Source of the DNA: Echinarachnius parma
Taxonomy: Eukaryota > Echinodermata > Echinoidea > Clypeasteroida > Echinarachniidae
DNA length: 64,000 nucleotides
Assembly (NCBI GenBank): GCA_037951105.1
Contig: JBAMJV010002925.1
Coordinates: 31,001-95,000 of the forward strand
Reading direction: 5' to 3'
Position numbers and translations under genes: made by a program
In this document: one piece after another, positions 26,252 through 38,990 of the stretch
How positions within the stretch are numbered: position 1 is the stretch's first letter
Layout: every line of letters starts with the position of its first letter
Notes under the pieces: generated by a model
What the model saw: only the letters and a program-made list of their open reading frames with translations
Database searches by the model: none
What the model was told of the DNA's origin: nothing

Positions 26252-29200
26252 ACAGTGGAGACTAATATATTATAATCAATACGTTTACTTACTATATAGT
26301 TTGTTCGTTTGCAATCGTTCATGGTTACATCTTCTTTTCTGCTTTCAGATTAATATCATTAACCCTATAATGTGTTATTGTTGTCGTTGCTGATATTTGT
26401 GGTAGCTTGTACAAACAGAACTGTTCGCTTTCATGTCGGTCTGTATTCATAGTAGTATGCACGCGAATTCAGTACACACTCGGCATTCAGAAGAAAAAAA
26501 AGACACGACCGAACTTATCCCAAACCAAAACAGATCTCGAGTTCGAGGGGGTGTATATTAACTGTCGGTTTCAGTTCGATATGTGGTTGCGATGCTGCTG
26601 TCCATGTAACGGATGTTTTCCCAAAACTTGCGAAGTTTATTTCATTATGCGTACTTAAAAGATTCTACCTCGAAAGAGAGGGGACAGGAGCCCCAAAAAT
26701 ACACTCTAAATATAAGAAAGCGATTGTATGACATGTGCATATTGAGGAAACTCGCTCCCTTTAATTTCCAGTTTAATATATTGTATACTATTTTTGAAAA
26801 TTAACTTCGTAACGCGCGTTTCACATATTGCAATGAAATTTACAAACAATTTCGAGTTTACACACACTAAATATGTCACCCGTACTCATGCAGAAGAGTA
26901 TTTGTTCATTATATGTATACACAGTGCAAGCAAGCATTACATGATACTAACAAACTTGCTAGATAAAGTATGTTATCATTATGATGTACAGTAGGACATT
27001 AATGAAGGTTACTTAAAGACATTGTCCAGATCCTTCAAACTTACTTAGGACTAGTGGTTCTCTTTTTCTATGTCATATTCATATTAGCAATAAAAGCACG
27101 GGACAGTTTTCGTTTTTTTGAATTTCCATTTTTTGTCAAAAGATATTCACGATTTACGTGTTCTGATATTCTAAACTGTCTAGTAGATAATCTAAGCCGT
27201 GTACAAAATAAGTGCAATGAAATAGTGAATATAACAATGCATGTTTGCTCATATCTCAGCTAAAAGAACATCCAATACGTGACATTTGTACACATTACTT
27301 TGTGCATGTACATATCAGATAAATACAGATTCTATTTATCGTTCATCACTATTTGCAATTGTTAACAAATTAACTAGATTCAGATTGTAACCATAACCTT
27401 TGACAATTGACATGCCATCACTTTCTACATGTATTTGTGTACAGTATATACTAACACAAATTAAATTCACGTTGCCTTGTAAAATATAGTTGTATATTGC
27501 GAATGAATTCAAATCCCACTTCTCCTAATTGTATACTCTTCTGAATAAATCTATTATATGTTATTATAAATCTACATTACAAAGGCAAAGCACTCACATC
27601 CCTTAAATTTGTTTTCAATTTATGAACTAGTTGTCTCAAATTCTGTATAATGTTTGTTCTGGGTAAAATGTAGATTAAAACCATCAACATACCGTAACAT
27701 GTTTATTTGGTTTGAACTTCATTTAATTCAAATTGCATTTGTCAAAACCATCACTTACTCTCAACTCACTTTTCGAGTAACGACCTCAGTTAATTCTAAA
27801 TGTTGCCTTGATGTACATAAGTAAATTTGGGTAAAATACTATAATAAAATCAAGCACAACCATGTATTTTGGGGGATATTTTCCCACAATTTGAAAGTGC
27901 ATTTTAAATATCTGTGATATGAGAGTAATAATGCTATTTATAAATAATATTTATACTAATATTTGAATAGCCATATGATGATTTCGTTTTGGGGACATGT
28001 ACAGGTGTATATATTTTAAAGATTTTCTACTGATTCTTTGTGTGTGTGTGTGTGTGTTTATATGTTTGTATACGTTAGGGCAATTTTATTTCAAGGCCCG
28101 CTTTTCTAATGTTCCAATATATAGTACACGGCATCTTTAATTTGTAGATTGTCGTTTGTAGTACTATTTCATCGTTGAATGAACTGTCAAAAATAAATAA
28201 CTAAATTGATTCAAGCTAATATACTTTCAAGCTCGCTTTGGCGATGTAGAGAATTTGCTTCACTGTGCGTGCGTATGTATGCGTGTGTGTGTTTAGGTGT
28301 GCTTGTGCGTTTGTGTGTGTTTGCGTATGTGTGTGGTTGTTGTGATGTGTGTGTGTGTGTGTGTGTGTGTTACGGCGTGGTATGTGTGCGTGTGCATGAC
28401 TGTATGAACGTGTTTATGGGTGCGCCAACGTGTGTATGTGTGAGTGTGTGTGTTTGCGTATGTGTGTTTATGTATGTGAGTGTTTGCATTAAAAAAAAAA
28501 TGCGTGTTTGTAATGTTTCATATATTTTATTTCACTAAACCTCACTGCTAACGATGATATAATAAATACATACCGTAAATACCGGCGTAATCGCCGCATA
28601 CTTTTTCCTCGAAAAAAACCTGCAAAGTCGGGGTGCGGCGTGTACGCGGAGATAGTCAAAATGTCACTCTTGACTGGCCTCAAAACAACACATTTCAGCA
28701 GGTGTGGGACTATTGGTTGTATTGCACTGTATTGTATTGCGTGATAAAACATTATATAGCCAATTTGTCTACGTTTAACCTGGCCTAGAATGGTTTCTCA
28801 CATTTTTTTGCTGATATTTGCGAAATCTGATACGTTTTCAACTTCAAAGTTACGAAACAAATGCACACTGCCAGCGCCGCGCTCGCCTAGCTGTCATCGA
28901 TCTAGCTACGTGCGTTATGAATGCATTGCATTTGCACGTACATGTACGTACATCACAGTACCTGGTTCTCTGTTAGTAGTACAGTGCAGTACAGTAGGGT
29001 TACATTTCATAATCTCATTATGACCATAGCTACTTCTTACTACACTTATTGCTGCTATCAACTTGCGTACTGTTGCCAGTATTAGCAAATTAATACTTAC
29101 AACTATCGGGGAAAAACGGGGATACCGTTTTATAACTCAACCATTGCATCTTAATAATCGTATTCGTTTAGTTGAGTAAACTCATCATAAATTTGCCCTC

Positions 29201-29276
29201 AAATGTCAACAAACTAAACACATTATATGTCTCTCGTCATATTTGGGAAAATCCCGACCCGATCTTGCCACCCGTG
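26252..29276. other. Intergenic region between genes B and C
   Basis: No gene seen. It contains a diverged MITE family 2 copy (about 27015-27383), GT-rich microsatellites (28038-28062 and 28264-28480) and a G+C-rich repeat fragment (about 28575-28660). The cysteine/valine-rich frame over the GT array is spurious. Confidence 0.6.
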
Positions 29277-29590
29277 GGTCTTTTAGACAATCAATACACC
29301 TTTCACTTCATAATGAACTGATTTATGGTAATGATGAAATGATACGCGCAACTTACCCCCTGAGAGCTGAGGGAACAATTAATTAATATCTATGAATATT
29401 ATGCCACAATGGGACGCTCTAAACGCTGTAAACAACAACTGAGATTGGATCTTTAAATGTGTCGTTGTGGGTTCCATGCCTTGGGCAGTTAGTGTTGCGA
29501 AACCACTACTAACCCATTGACTACGACCTATTGTAAAATATATACATGAAATGCATCCTATACAAGTTTCCATTATTGAATACGTTAATC
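29277..29590 (+). promoter_or_regulatory. Upstream block shared by genes C and D
   Basis: It aligns over about 310 bp with 42474-42797 upstream of gene D: ACAATCAATACA, TTTCACTTCATA, CACAATGGGACGCT, GTGGGTTCC and TGAATACGTTAA occur in order. It lies 300 bp before the start codon of C. It may be a conserved regulatory region or merely part of the duplicated segment. Confidence 0.6.
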
Positions 29591-29892
29591 CACTACCAAT
29601 CCTGAAGCGTACACTTGTGTGGAGGTCACATTTTCTTAAGTGACATTCATTACGTTTGCTTTAATACCTCGAGTTATGCTCTTTTTTGGGGGTGTTGCTA
29701 CGGGTTCAAACTTTGCCGTATATGGGAACAACACATGCTCACTCTTTGCAGTATCTCACTTGAAACTCCTTTGCACCATAAGATTGCATTTGAACCTATC
29801 ACTTGTAACTGTGTTTTTCTTACAATTCAGTAACAAAGAACACATTAAAGTTTATATTGTTTACGCAAGGTTTGGATAAACAACAAATCACG

Positions 29893-29977
29893 ATGGATTT
29901 TCTGAGATCTGTAGCGATATTTAGTATCATCATCTCTTTGTTCGGATCTCAGAAGACGATGTTTGCTGCTGCTCAAG
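29893..29977 (+). CDS. Gene C exon 1: signal peptide
   Basis: MDFLRS precedes a hydrophobic core ([11 protein letters not shown]), then [11 protein letters not shown] and a GT donor in phase 1. The exon is 85 nt, as in B and D. The proximal flank (ACGCAAGGTTTGG...CAAATCACG) also matches gene D's flank. Confidence 0.88.
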
Positions 29978-32334
29978 GTCAGTGATAGAACAAGTTATGT
30001 GATTATTATTTTGTGTTGAGTGGTGTGTCGATAATGTATGTTTTCAGGACTTATGTCAAGAAAGACAGAACATCAAACTTCCGGTAATATGATCTTACAG
30101 ATCTGTTTCATTATAACGCAGGATTCATACATTGAGCAATTAATGTCAGCTGAAATATATTCAAGGGATCTAGTAACACTGTCCAAATCCTCAAATCTTA
30201 CTTGGAACACTAGCGGTTCTCTAATACCTTGTTGTTGTATTTGTATTAACATTACAAACATGCGCCAGGTTTTAATGTTTAGAAATTCCCTTTCGTTAAC
30301 AATATATTTACGTTTGAAATGTTCGGATCTTTAACTACCCACCTGCCCACTAGAAAGTCATAACCGTGTACAAAATCTGTGCAGTGAGTTAGTTAATATC
30401 ACTTTGTATTTCCGCTCAATTCCCGGCCATATAACATCGAGGATTGTACAAATAAAATGGTGTATTGGTTAGCGATTAGTGTGGTTTAGTTCAGCAACAA
30501 CCGAAACAATCGCAGTCGAAATGCTTTGCAGCCCACATGTTGATAGAATAATAATTTCCCCAATACATTAATAGAAAATGCCTCCCAGATAAATCACGTT
30601 AATTGGCTCTAGTTTGCTTTCAGACAATTACTTTGAACGATCTAAGATATGTTTATTTAATGTTGCAGTTTATCTTGTTTTGATTGTAATAAACAGCAAA
30701 CTAATGAAACAATTTGAAAGAAACGACGTATCCAATTGCAGTGCGTCTGGTTGAAGGAGGCACGTCTAGAGATGGAAGAGTATACATCTTTGTTTACGGC
30801 CATTGGGAACGGTCTGTGGGGAATAGCTTATCATTGGTGCATGCATGTTAACTAACTGCTAATATGCATTTGGGCAAACGTCTATTATACAGGAAATGCA
30901 ACATTATGAAAATCAATTAACCGAATATTTTGTCCAAATGTATTTAGTTTTGTATTTGATATGTAAATTAATTATATATGCACTTTGCATTCAAATACGT
31001 TATTTATTCATATATTTCATTGACAGTGTTCGTGTAATGCTCTTTTATGTTCGGTTCTTTGCCTACAAATGCAAAGATTGGTTAATATCGCTAGTAATTA
31101 CAAAACCTCTGCAGATAATGGCGACATTCGACTCGTTGGCGGCAGTGATTCACACGAGGGGAGGGTAGAAATCTATTTTAACGGCTTTTGGGGAACGGTC
31201 TGTGGAGACGGCTGGGACCTGAACGATGCAAAGGTCGTGTGCCGTCAGCGGGGGTACCCTGGGGCGACCGCTGCTCGCACTGGTGCCAACTACGGCCAGG
31301 GCTCAGGAAACATCGTACTGGATAATGTGAGTTGCTCAGGAACCGAGTCATCATTGACATCTTGCCCGCATAACGGCATAGGTGTCCATAACTGTGGTCA
31401 CAATGAAGATGCGGGAGTTCGATGCCAGCTACCAAGTGAGTATAAACATTAAACATATTTTTTTTCTGTTGGACCTCTCTTGGAAAATGCAGAACCAACA
31501 CCAATACGCCACTCTACCTACAAAATGACATCTTGGTTATATGTTTCTTTGTTAAAAACAAGAAAAAGTAGGGTATGGTTAGGGGTATCTTAGCGATGGC
31601 GATAAAATCCAAAATGTGTGCCCATAATATTATACCATTTATATAATTACAGGCTAGCTGTCATATTTGTGTATGCATGTGGAAATCCAATCAACCGAGT
31701 GCGCATTCCAAATTGTACGTACTTGATATGTACATGATTATTATTTATATAATTCAACAAATTAATTTATATTTAACTTTTTAATATAATGTCCGTGTTG
31801 AGTTCGTGTATATTCAGATTATTTTCCTACATATGAAACAAATGAGCTAAGCCATTACAATTGCATTTTAAAACTACTTTTGTATGGTAAAATGGCACTT
31901 CCTCCGCAGATGATACAGACATTCGACTAGTTGGTGGCAGTGTTTCACACGAGGGGAGAGTAGAAGTCTATTTTGCCCTCCAATGGCATACGGTCTGTGA
32001 TGACGGCTGGGATTTGAATGATGCACTGGTCGTGTGCCGTCAGCTCGGCTACTATTCGATGACCGCAGCTCGCACCGGTGCTTACTTCGGCCAAGGCTCA
32101 GGAAACATCCTATTGAGTAACGTGGGTTGTTCAGGCAGCGAGACAGCATTACTATCATGCCCTTTTAGCTCCAGCGGCGGCTGTACTCACGATGATGATG
32201 CGGGAGTTGAATGCCAGGCCCGTGAGTAAAATTGTCGATTGCCGTGGTAACATGTCACTATCTTAAGTGTTCACCCATTTAATCTATAAGCGATTTTGTC
32301 TACCAATACATGGATCGTACTATTACGACTTTTG

Positions 32335-32405
<71 letters not shown>

Positions 32406-32406
32406 G

Positions 32407-32479
<73 letters not shown>

Positions 32480-32497
32480 TACTACTAATACTAATAT

Positions 32498-32553
<56 letters not shown>

Positions 32554-35500
32554 GTAGTACTGCTACTTCTACTACTACTCATCCTACTACTACCACTACG
32601 ACGACCACTACTACTGTTACTATTTCCTTTTCTTCTACTACTAATGCTAGTCCTTATTTTACTTGTATGTTTAATTATATTATTTGTTATTATTATTAGT
32701 AGTAGTATTATTATCATTACTCTTATTATTATTAATAATATGATAGGGATATTTCAATTTGGCATAGAGCACGCTTCGAATTATATTTTTTTTTTTAGGT
32801 AAAGAAAAACTGAGCATACACTTTAAATGACAGTATTAACTTGTTTTGATCAAAATCGGTTTAGAAACACCTGGAATATCAATACAAATATCCGACCGAA
32901 ATAAATGTGGGATATCACATTTATTCAATAATTGAAGAAAATGTTTACACTTTTTCAAAAAATTAATGTACAAACATGATTTTTAAATAGTTGTTGATGA
33001 TATCTGTATGTAATCAATGTTTTAACGAGACATCACCTGCATACTTTTATTTATGAAATACAAGTAGGTTGAAACCCATGAATTGTTAAAAAGTGCCCTA
33101 ATGTGTTTTAATGACTCTTTTTAAATGATAGCAGGATGTTTACTTAGTCAATGGTATTTTTCATTCCTTTCGAGCATAGTAAATATATAACTAATAGTTT
33201 GTAATCACATGGTGTAGGTTTTGACTAATACAATTAATTATGAGCAAAACTGTATTACCACTTTAAGTTTATTCATATTATTACCAATTTTCTTCAACTT
33301 CTCCTTATTATTATTAGTATTATTTTAGTAGAATAAGCAATAGTTGCAGTTGCAGTACTACTCTTATTGACATAACTGCACTATCCCGTTGTGATGGTCC
33401 TCGTACGTGTTCTGTTTCATAAAGCCATACAAAGATCCCGATTGTGTTAGAACGAATTCAGTATAAAGCTAGATTTAGACGTTTCCACATGGAGTTGGAA
33501 CAAACATACATACTTATACATAAAACAACACCCTTTCTCTGTAATTATTTTTTGCTTTGCAGTCACCTGTCAGGCATTGGCATCGCCGTTGAACGGGAAC
33601 GTGGCTGTGTCAGACTATAGCGACGGGGGCGAAGCCATATACATCTGTGACAAAGGCTACGAGTTGAGCCATGACGTCATATTTACCTGCGAGTCAGACG
33701 GCAGGTGGCATACGTCGGGTGGGGTGATTCCAATTTGCCAGGAAAGCACAGGTAGGCTCTGGGTGACTTTAAAAATAGAGATTTTGTTCGTTTGCAGTTT
33801 CACAAGTGAACTGATGGACTGGTATCATAATACACCGGATAGCGTTCAAGTATTATAATCAGTTATACAAAGTTAATGTACAGTGTATTACCATAACATA
33901 CTTGAATAGCAAATTAACCTGTTTCTTACGTGAACCGGGTGGGACATGTACAAAGTCTATGGGGATTTTATAATCTCGAAGGGAACGGGTTAAATTAATT
34001 GAGAATAGACGTGCAGGAGAATTTCTCGGTGTTGACCCCGATTGAGAAAGTAAATAGTACAGTGTAAGTTGAAGTATTTTTTTTATTTAACCAACATACA
34101 CATTAAAATCAAATAATCTATTTGATAAATTTCAGACGGAGTATCTTACACATACATCTCTACTTAAAACTATTCAGACGATGTGTAAGTGGCGGACACT
34201 CTATTTAAGCACATCCGCCAACACCAAGACTGCGTGCTATCGATATACATGTATTACCATATAATTATAAATGAGCAAGCGAACAACTTTCTGGTGCGTA
34301 TCAGTATTTACACATCGCACCCGCAACAACTGGACTACGACAAGACAGCGGGTTATATATATGTATATATATATTGTAACTTTAAATGAGATGTTTTTTT
34401 TTTTCAATTACAACATTTACAGGCTTTGCTAATTGGAAAATCGTCTTGATCTTCATCGGAGTATTGATCGGAGTATTGATCCTCCAATTTTGGGTGGCCG
34501 TGATAATTAAGAAAAAGAACAATTCTTCAAAAATCAGGTAATTAAACAGTTTTAAATTGGACATACATGATGCTGGCGTATACAAGCCTGTGTATTTTTA
34601 ATATTATAAACGGTTTGCCCCCCCCCAAAAAAAAAAAAAAAAATCTATTTTTTCTTAGCTCTTTTTGCTTAGCAAAGCTCTTTTTTTTCATAATATGGCA
34701 CCACTACATGGCTAATAACATACAATATGAAAATGTTTAAATGAAAATCAGAATTTTACAACAAAAATACCTGCATGACATGGCTGCTTCATTGATTTAT
34801 TAGCCTGTTGCCGAACAAGCCTACATTAGCTACATCGTCGGATAATCTTCTGTTTTCTATTCGCGGGTAAACAAGAGTGAATTGAAATGTATGATTATTA
34901 CCCACACCTTCGTTTAGAAATTACTATTGTGCTAACTGAAATAATCAACGGTTACGTGTAACGTTTACCTACATCATTACAAAGTGCAGCAGGCGCCTTT
35001 CATTTTGAACAATTAGGCTCTTTACAATGCCAATTCAGATTTTATGTCATTATCAACGAAATTAACCTTCAAATCGGGTTTCGTTTTATAGAGACACGTG
35101 ACACAGATCCACAGTGATACTAACGTAAACTCACAGACTGAATAAACCAAATTGTTAACTTTCAGATTGTATACATCATGTACATTTAAATGGAATTTAA
35201 ATGATGTTTTGTTTAACCTGAGAGCTTGGCAACGTTGTATAGAGAGATGCAATCAATATTAAGTTACAATTGATTGTAGGTCAGATCATGTGTTCTAAAT
35301 GCGCAAATCTGATTGGTTGAAACAGGCACATTATTAGACTTGCAATTAATCATTCTACAACGGGCCAATTGTCTCGCAATGTGTACAATTCTATATAATT
35401 ATATACGATGCATTTCAAGCAATATGAACACCAAGCAGGTAACGCGCTAAAAAATTAAATTGTAAACATGTGTTAACACTTGTTAACATGTGTTAAACTG

Positions 35501-38059
35501 TACTTACAAAACTTACAGTTGACTTACATGAAACATGTCATTACACAAATTAAATAACTAAAACATGAATAAAAATTAAATAACTAAAACATGAATACGA
35601 ATTTATCATGTGTATTTTTTTCTTGAGTAACACAATATTGTAATAATATGTTCATACTAAGTTTAATGTATTTGTCCTGAATGTGATATGTACACACTGA
35701 ACTAAACCCCTCAAAAAAAGTTCGGAAACTCAACTTTGATCGATTATATGACTCTTATTGTCAAATTGTATTTTTTTCCTTTAGTGTCATTACTATGCAT
35801 GATGATTTCCCTTTAAAATGGTACATTATTTGTCATTTATTTCAAATCAGGGAATACGCAGTGCGTTTCAGAATGGAGGACGGTCAGAAGTCAAATGTCG
35901 CAAAATGGGCCGAAAGTATTCAGTTGGGAAATTTGACTCTTGTGTCGTATTTTTGAATGGTCAAGTTGTATCGAAGATTGTAGTGTATTCAAATGATTTA
36001 AACTTATCACATTTGGTATCATTTTAAAGCCCATGTGTCTATCTTTTCAATACGATTATGTCCGTAACAATTGTATTAACAGGTTAAGTATGGTACAGCT
36101 GAATATGAGGAGGGCCGAAAGTGAAATGTTGCAAAATGCATTTCATTTTATGAAATTGAAGGCGTTGCATCGAAAAACGACTATTGGAGGAGATATTTTA
36201 GGGTTTTACATTGCATAATCATCAGTAAATTTAAAATCATGTGAAAACGTATTTATTTTTCCTTAAAATCATGTCTCACCTGTAATAATTATGCTATTGG
36301 GGTGTGTGCAGTAAAACCGAATATGGGGGTCTATTAATGCTATGAATTTAAGACCGTGGCTTCTTGTTTTAAGATTCCGGTAAGATATTGTTGTATTAAT
36401 CATAACTCTATCATCATTCCGTGTTGCACTATCGGAAAGCTCGTTAATTTATCTTTAAAATGATATCTCATTTGCAATGATTATGCTGAATGTGAGTGTG
36501 CAGTACAGGAAACTCACAAACTTGATGTATTGAAAATGCATCAAATTTCTCTAAACCTACGCAAACTGGCCAGAACTGGCGTATTAGCGCCCTCTTTGCG
36601 CCCTTATTACCACATATCAAACGGTAGAACGTCGACCTTGCAACGTGTCATTTTGAGCCCCCTACATTTAGGGGTACTACACACACCTCACTCACATAAC
36701 CAGTATGAATGGGGCATTATTTTATTGACAAATTAACACGCTTCAACATGATGTTGAATTTCATAATGATTATGTAAAGTAAAGTACTAAGATATCCCCA
36801 CAAACAGTCGTTTTTGGATGCAACGCCTTCAATTTCACACAATCAAATGCATTTTGTTTACATTTTGCTGTCGATCCTCACCAATATTCACCTTAATTGT
36901 ACCTACCCGGCTTTTATAATCATTCCAAGTGAGGTGTCATTGGAAAGATTAAACAGGCTTTTGTCTGACACCATATTCAACAGTATCTCTTTATTGTCAA
37001 GATATTCATCGTCGAAAGAATTTGAACTTGAGAAAGACCGTGATATGGGTGTCAGACCTTCCAACTTAAGTTTGTGACATTTCACTTCTGACATTCCCCC
37101 ATTCTCAAATATACTACGCATCCCTTGTGCTCGTGATGCTTACGAATTTGGTATAATGTTAAGGAGGTATACACACTCTTTCAAGTGATACCAAATATAA
37201 CCATTATGATTTCATAAGAAAATAGATATAATCGATTAAACTTGAGTTTCCGAACTTTTTTTGAGGGGTTTATATTTCCGACCGCATATAATATATTAAA
37301 CCAGTTTGTTAGATATTTGTATAGTCATATTTAGGAGTTCATGAAATCCCAATGGAATGTGTACACTTCCTACTCGGTTCCCGTGGTCAAGGGGTTAATC
37401 ATTAATGTTGTTACAAACATTATTATGTAATGCGAGTTAAAGGGGTAGTTTAGTTTTGGTAAGGCTGAACTTTAGTAACCAAACCTGGACAATAACCTTC
37501 AAAACTAATAGTAATAACTCCACTATGCTCGAAAAGTATACAAACTTGCAAAATGACTAAGTAAAAAGCATGTTATCATTCAAAAAGAGCCATTTTGATC
37601 ACGAGAGGGCGCTTTTTTAAAGGCGTCAGTTTCAACCATTTTCCATAGACAATAATGCATGTGATGTTTTATTACCAGACTGATTTTATAGAGAGAACAT
37701 CAACAACTACTTAAATAACACTTTCGAAATTTTTTGAGAAAGTGGAAGCATTTTTTGAATTTTTTGAAAAAACTGTTAATTATTTGGGCCCCAAATAATT
37801 ATAAGATCAGATACATTTATTGATATTTCAGCCGTTTGTGGGCCGATTTCGACCAAATAAAGTTTATTCTGCCATTAAAATTGCATGTTCTCTCAAATTT
37901 GACACTCAGTTTTTAATTACCTCACAAAAAAATTGCGATGTGCAGCGCCCTCTCTACCAAAACTAAACTACCCCTTTAACCTTTTAAACTATTTAAAGTA
38001 ATTACATGAATTCATATTTTATTTTATCTGATCATTTGGAATACAGTCCGGCCGCCTAG
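29893..38059 (+). CDS. Gene C: SRCR-SRCR-CCP single-pass membrane protein (344 aa)
   Basis: Six coding exons join in phase: 29893-29977 signal peptide, 31115-31435 SRCR1, 31910-32221 SRCR2, 33563-33751 CCP, 34423-34537 TM and 38047-38059 tail end. Residues 1-28 are the signal peptide, 29-135 and 136-239 two group-A SRCR domains (six cysteines each), 240-302 a CCP domain and about 308-331 a membrane helix, followed by KKKNNSSKI. The tail is only about 15 residues and ends SPAA at TAG 38057-38059. In another frame the same tail exon would stay open and Ser/Pro-rich, so a lost long tail is likely. The stop lies less than 50 nt from the last splice junction, so the mRNA may escape decay. Such proteins commonly bind microbial or polyanionic ligands, which is an inference from the family. 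Confidence 0.75.
30167..30470 (+). mobile_element. MITE family 2 copy, right end lost
   Basis: It begins AGGGATCTAGTAACACTGTCC and follows the family 2 interior to the 'GAGTTAGTTAATATCACTTTG' region, then diverges. It lies in intron 1 of gene C. Confidence 0.6.
30742..30822 (+). pseudogene. Relic SRCR half-exon in gene C
   Basis: After a good acceptor (CCAATTGCAG) the DNA matches the first 80 bases of gene D's first SRCR exon and reads [20 protein letters not shown], then HWE. One G is missing relative to D, which shifts the frame. The match ends abruptly after GGAACGGTCTGTG. No donor follows. The upstream intron is also nearly the same as in D (30594-30741 versus about 46769-46922), so this was once a complete exon. 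Confidence 0.8.
31115..31435 (+). CDS. Gene C exon 2: SRCR domain 1 (group A)
   Basis: Acceptor CCTCTGCAG, donor A|GTGAGT, 321 nt, phase 1. Key features are [67 protein letters not shown]: six cysteines. The 5' half and intron match gene D's second SRCR exon, and the 3' end (CQLP, GTGAG) matches D's first, so the exon looks chimeric. Confidence 0.92.
31910..32221 (+). CDS. Gene C exon 3: SRCR domain 2 (group A)
   Basis: Acceptor CCTCCGCAG, donor C|GTGAGT, 312 nt, phase 1. It has [69 protein letters not shown]: six cysteines. It is the counterpart of gene D's second SRCR exon. Confidence 0.93.
32222..33562 (+). other. Gene C intron 3 with CTA array
   Basis: It holds a CTA trinucleotide array (32331-32568, with variants onward to about 32640) and an edge-worn MITE family 1 copy (about 32799-33265). 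The start of the intron, including CTACCAATACAT, aligns with the matching intron of gene D. Confidence 0.7.
32331..32568. repeat. (CTA)n microsatellite, gene C
   Basis: About 80 almost pure CTA units. It occupies the same position, after the second SRCR exon, as the longer array at 48671-49030 in gene D. Reading frames through it (poly-Thr, poly-Leu, poly-Tyr, poly-Ser) are artefacts. Confidence 0.97.
33563..33751 (+). CDS. Gene C exon 4: CCP (sushi) domain
   Basis: Acceptor TTTGCAG, donor G|GTAGGC, 189 nt, phase 1. It has four cysteines (TCQA, YIC, FTC, PIC) and the shared [15 protein letters not shown] and ESDGRW motifs. It is close to gene D's CCP exon and clearly different from the A/B type. 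Confidence 0.93.
34423..34537 (+). CDS. Gene C exon 5: transmembrane segment
   Basis: Acceptor TTTACAG, donor [16 protein letters not shown] leads into an I/L/V/G helix with a repeated GVLI unit, then [15 protein letters not shown]. The basic stop-transfer cluster is shared with gene B. Confidence 0.85.
35705..37270 (+). mobile_element. 1566-bp TIR element at a TA site
   Basis: The ends are 29-bp near-perfect inverted repeats (AACCCCTCAAAAAAAGTTCG ... CGAACTTTTTTTGAGGGGTT), flanked by TA on each side (35703-35704 and 37271-37272). The TA duplication fits a Tc1/mariner-type transposase. No long ORF lies inside, so it is non-autonomous or badly decayed. Confidence 0.88.
37441..37975 (+). mobile_element. 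TTAA-MITE family 1, reference copy (535 bp)
   Basis: Perfect ends AGGGGTAGTTTAGTTTTGGT and ACCAAAACTAAACTACCCCT between two TTAA target copies (37437-37440 and 37976-37979). It is the best preserved copy in the window and lacks any ORF. The TTAA target suggests mobilisation by a piggyBac-like or Kolobok-like transposase. Confidence 0.92.
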
Positions 38060-38095
38060 TAATACTGCAACGTCAGCTCATGGACTAATATTCGA
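38047..38095 (+). CDS. Gene C exon 6: tail end with early stop
   Basis: Acceptor ATACAG, donor CGA|GTAAGT. In the carried phase it reads Ser-Pro-Ala-Ala-stop (TAG 38057-38059). Shifted by one base it would read [12 protein letters not shown], a Pro/Ser/Ala-rich stretch like the tails of B and D. Confidence 0.55.
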
Positions 38096-38492
38096 GTAAG
38101 TATGTACCTTGATCTTCTTAATAATATAGCATTGTAAAGCGAGTGACGTTCAATCATATTAGGCGCTGTATTAATCGAGTATATTATTATTATAATCTTT
38201 ATTTGAAACGGAGCTGTCTTGAACTGCCCATGACCAGTTTCCCCCTCTTGCCCCTATTACATTTCATTTACTGTCATTTCATTTTATTGGACTATACATA
38301 AAATATTACACCGGATTTTTGTATTTGTTTACGCATATTGAATACAAGTAATTCATAATACCTTTTACAATTGTTTATTTCAGTAATACCTATATAATAT
38401 GTTTAAAGTACTATATAATTATTATAATAATCATGATTAATATTATTAGTATTACCGTTAGTACATAAATCATCAATGCTATTATCATCATG

Positions 38493-38727
38493 TTAAGAGC
38501 TCAGTTCCAAAAGGCGCTAAATCCACTTTCCATAAAAAAATGAGTTAGCGATATCAGTCATTAATAAGCTACGTAACTATCTAGACTATCTACACAATCG
38601 AATTCTAAATATTGGACGATCCATATTTATATTCCCCTAGGCATGTGTACAAAGTATGACAAAGACACCTGCTTTACTCCAAATTTGAAAAAGTGGATTT
38701 AGTGCCTTTTGGAAGAAAGCTCTTCCT
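38493..38727. repeat. Small inverted-repeat element before the last exon of C
   Basis: AAGAGCTCAGTTCCAAAAGG at the left pairs with CCTTTTGGAAGAAAGCTCTT at the right, and the inner GCTAAATCCACTTT pairs with AAAGTGGATTTAG-type bases. Related copies lie at 38941-39150 and 39145-39575. Confidence 0.7.
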
Positions 38728-38769
38728 TTCAATTTATTGTATACTATTTGTAAATTTGTTTTATTGCAG

Positions 38770-38990
38770 CAGAATGACCTCAGTCTATGCTCGCCTTCCT
38801 CATGTTAACGCTGTGGTCTGTTATTTCTCATTGCCGTTTGACATCACTTCAGGCTTCTTAACCTGCTCCGACATCACCGCCCGAATCAGAATTCAACCAA
38901 ATCAAGTGTACTAGGAAATCCTAATTGGAATCTAAGATACAAAGAGCTTAATTCCAACATGCAATAAATCTGAGCCATGTAGCTATCTAC
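38770..38990 (+). other. Gene C last exon / 3' UTR
   Basis: Acceptor TTTATTGCAG. The first 40 bases resemble gene A's last exon. Translation has already stopped, so this is 3' UTR. AATAAA at 38963-38968 is a candidate poly(A) signal and seems to lie within the left arm of the element at 38941-39150. Confidence 0.5.

Larger units (their letters stand above)
34538..38046 (+). other. Gene C intron 5
   Basis: It carries the 1.57-kb TA-inserted element (35705-37270) and a complete MITE family 1 copy (37441-37975). Outside these no exon or conserved segment is seen. Confidence 0.65.

Noticed and set aside
28206..28538. Val/Cys-rich 110-codon frame
   Set aside because: It is a translation of a GT microsatellite.
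32267..32802. Long open frames (poly-Thr, poly-Leu, poly-Tyr, poly-Ser) over the CTA array
   Set aside because: Any frame through a stop-free trinucleotide repeat stays open. There are no splice or start signals and no family match.
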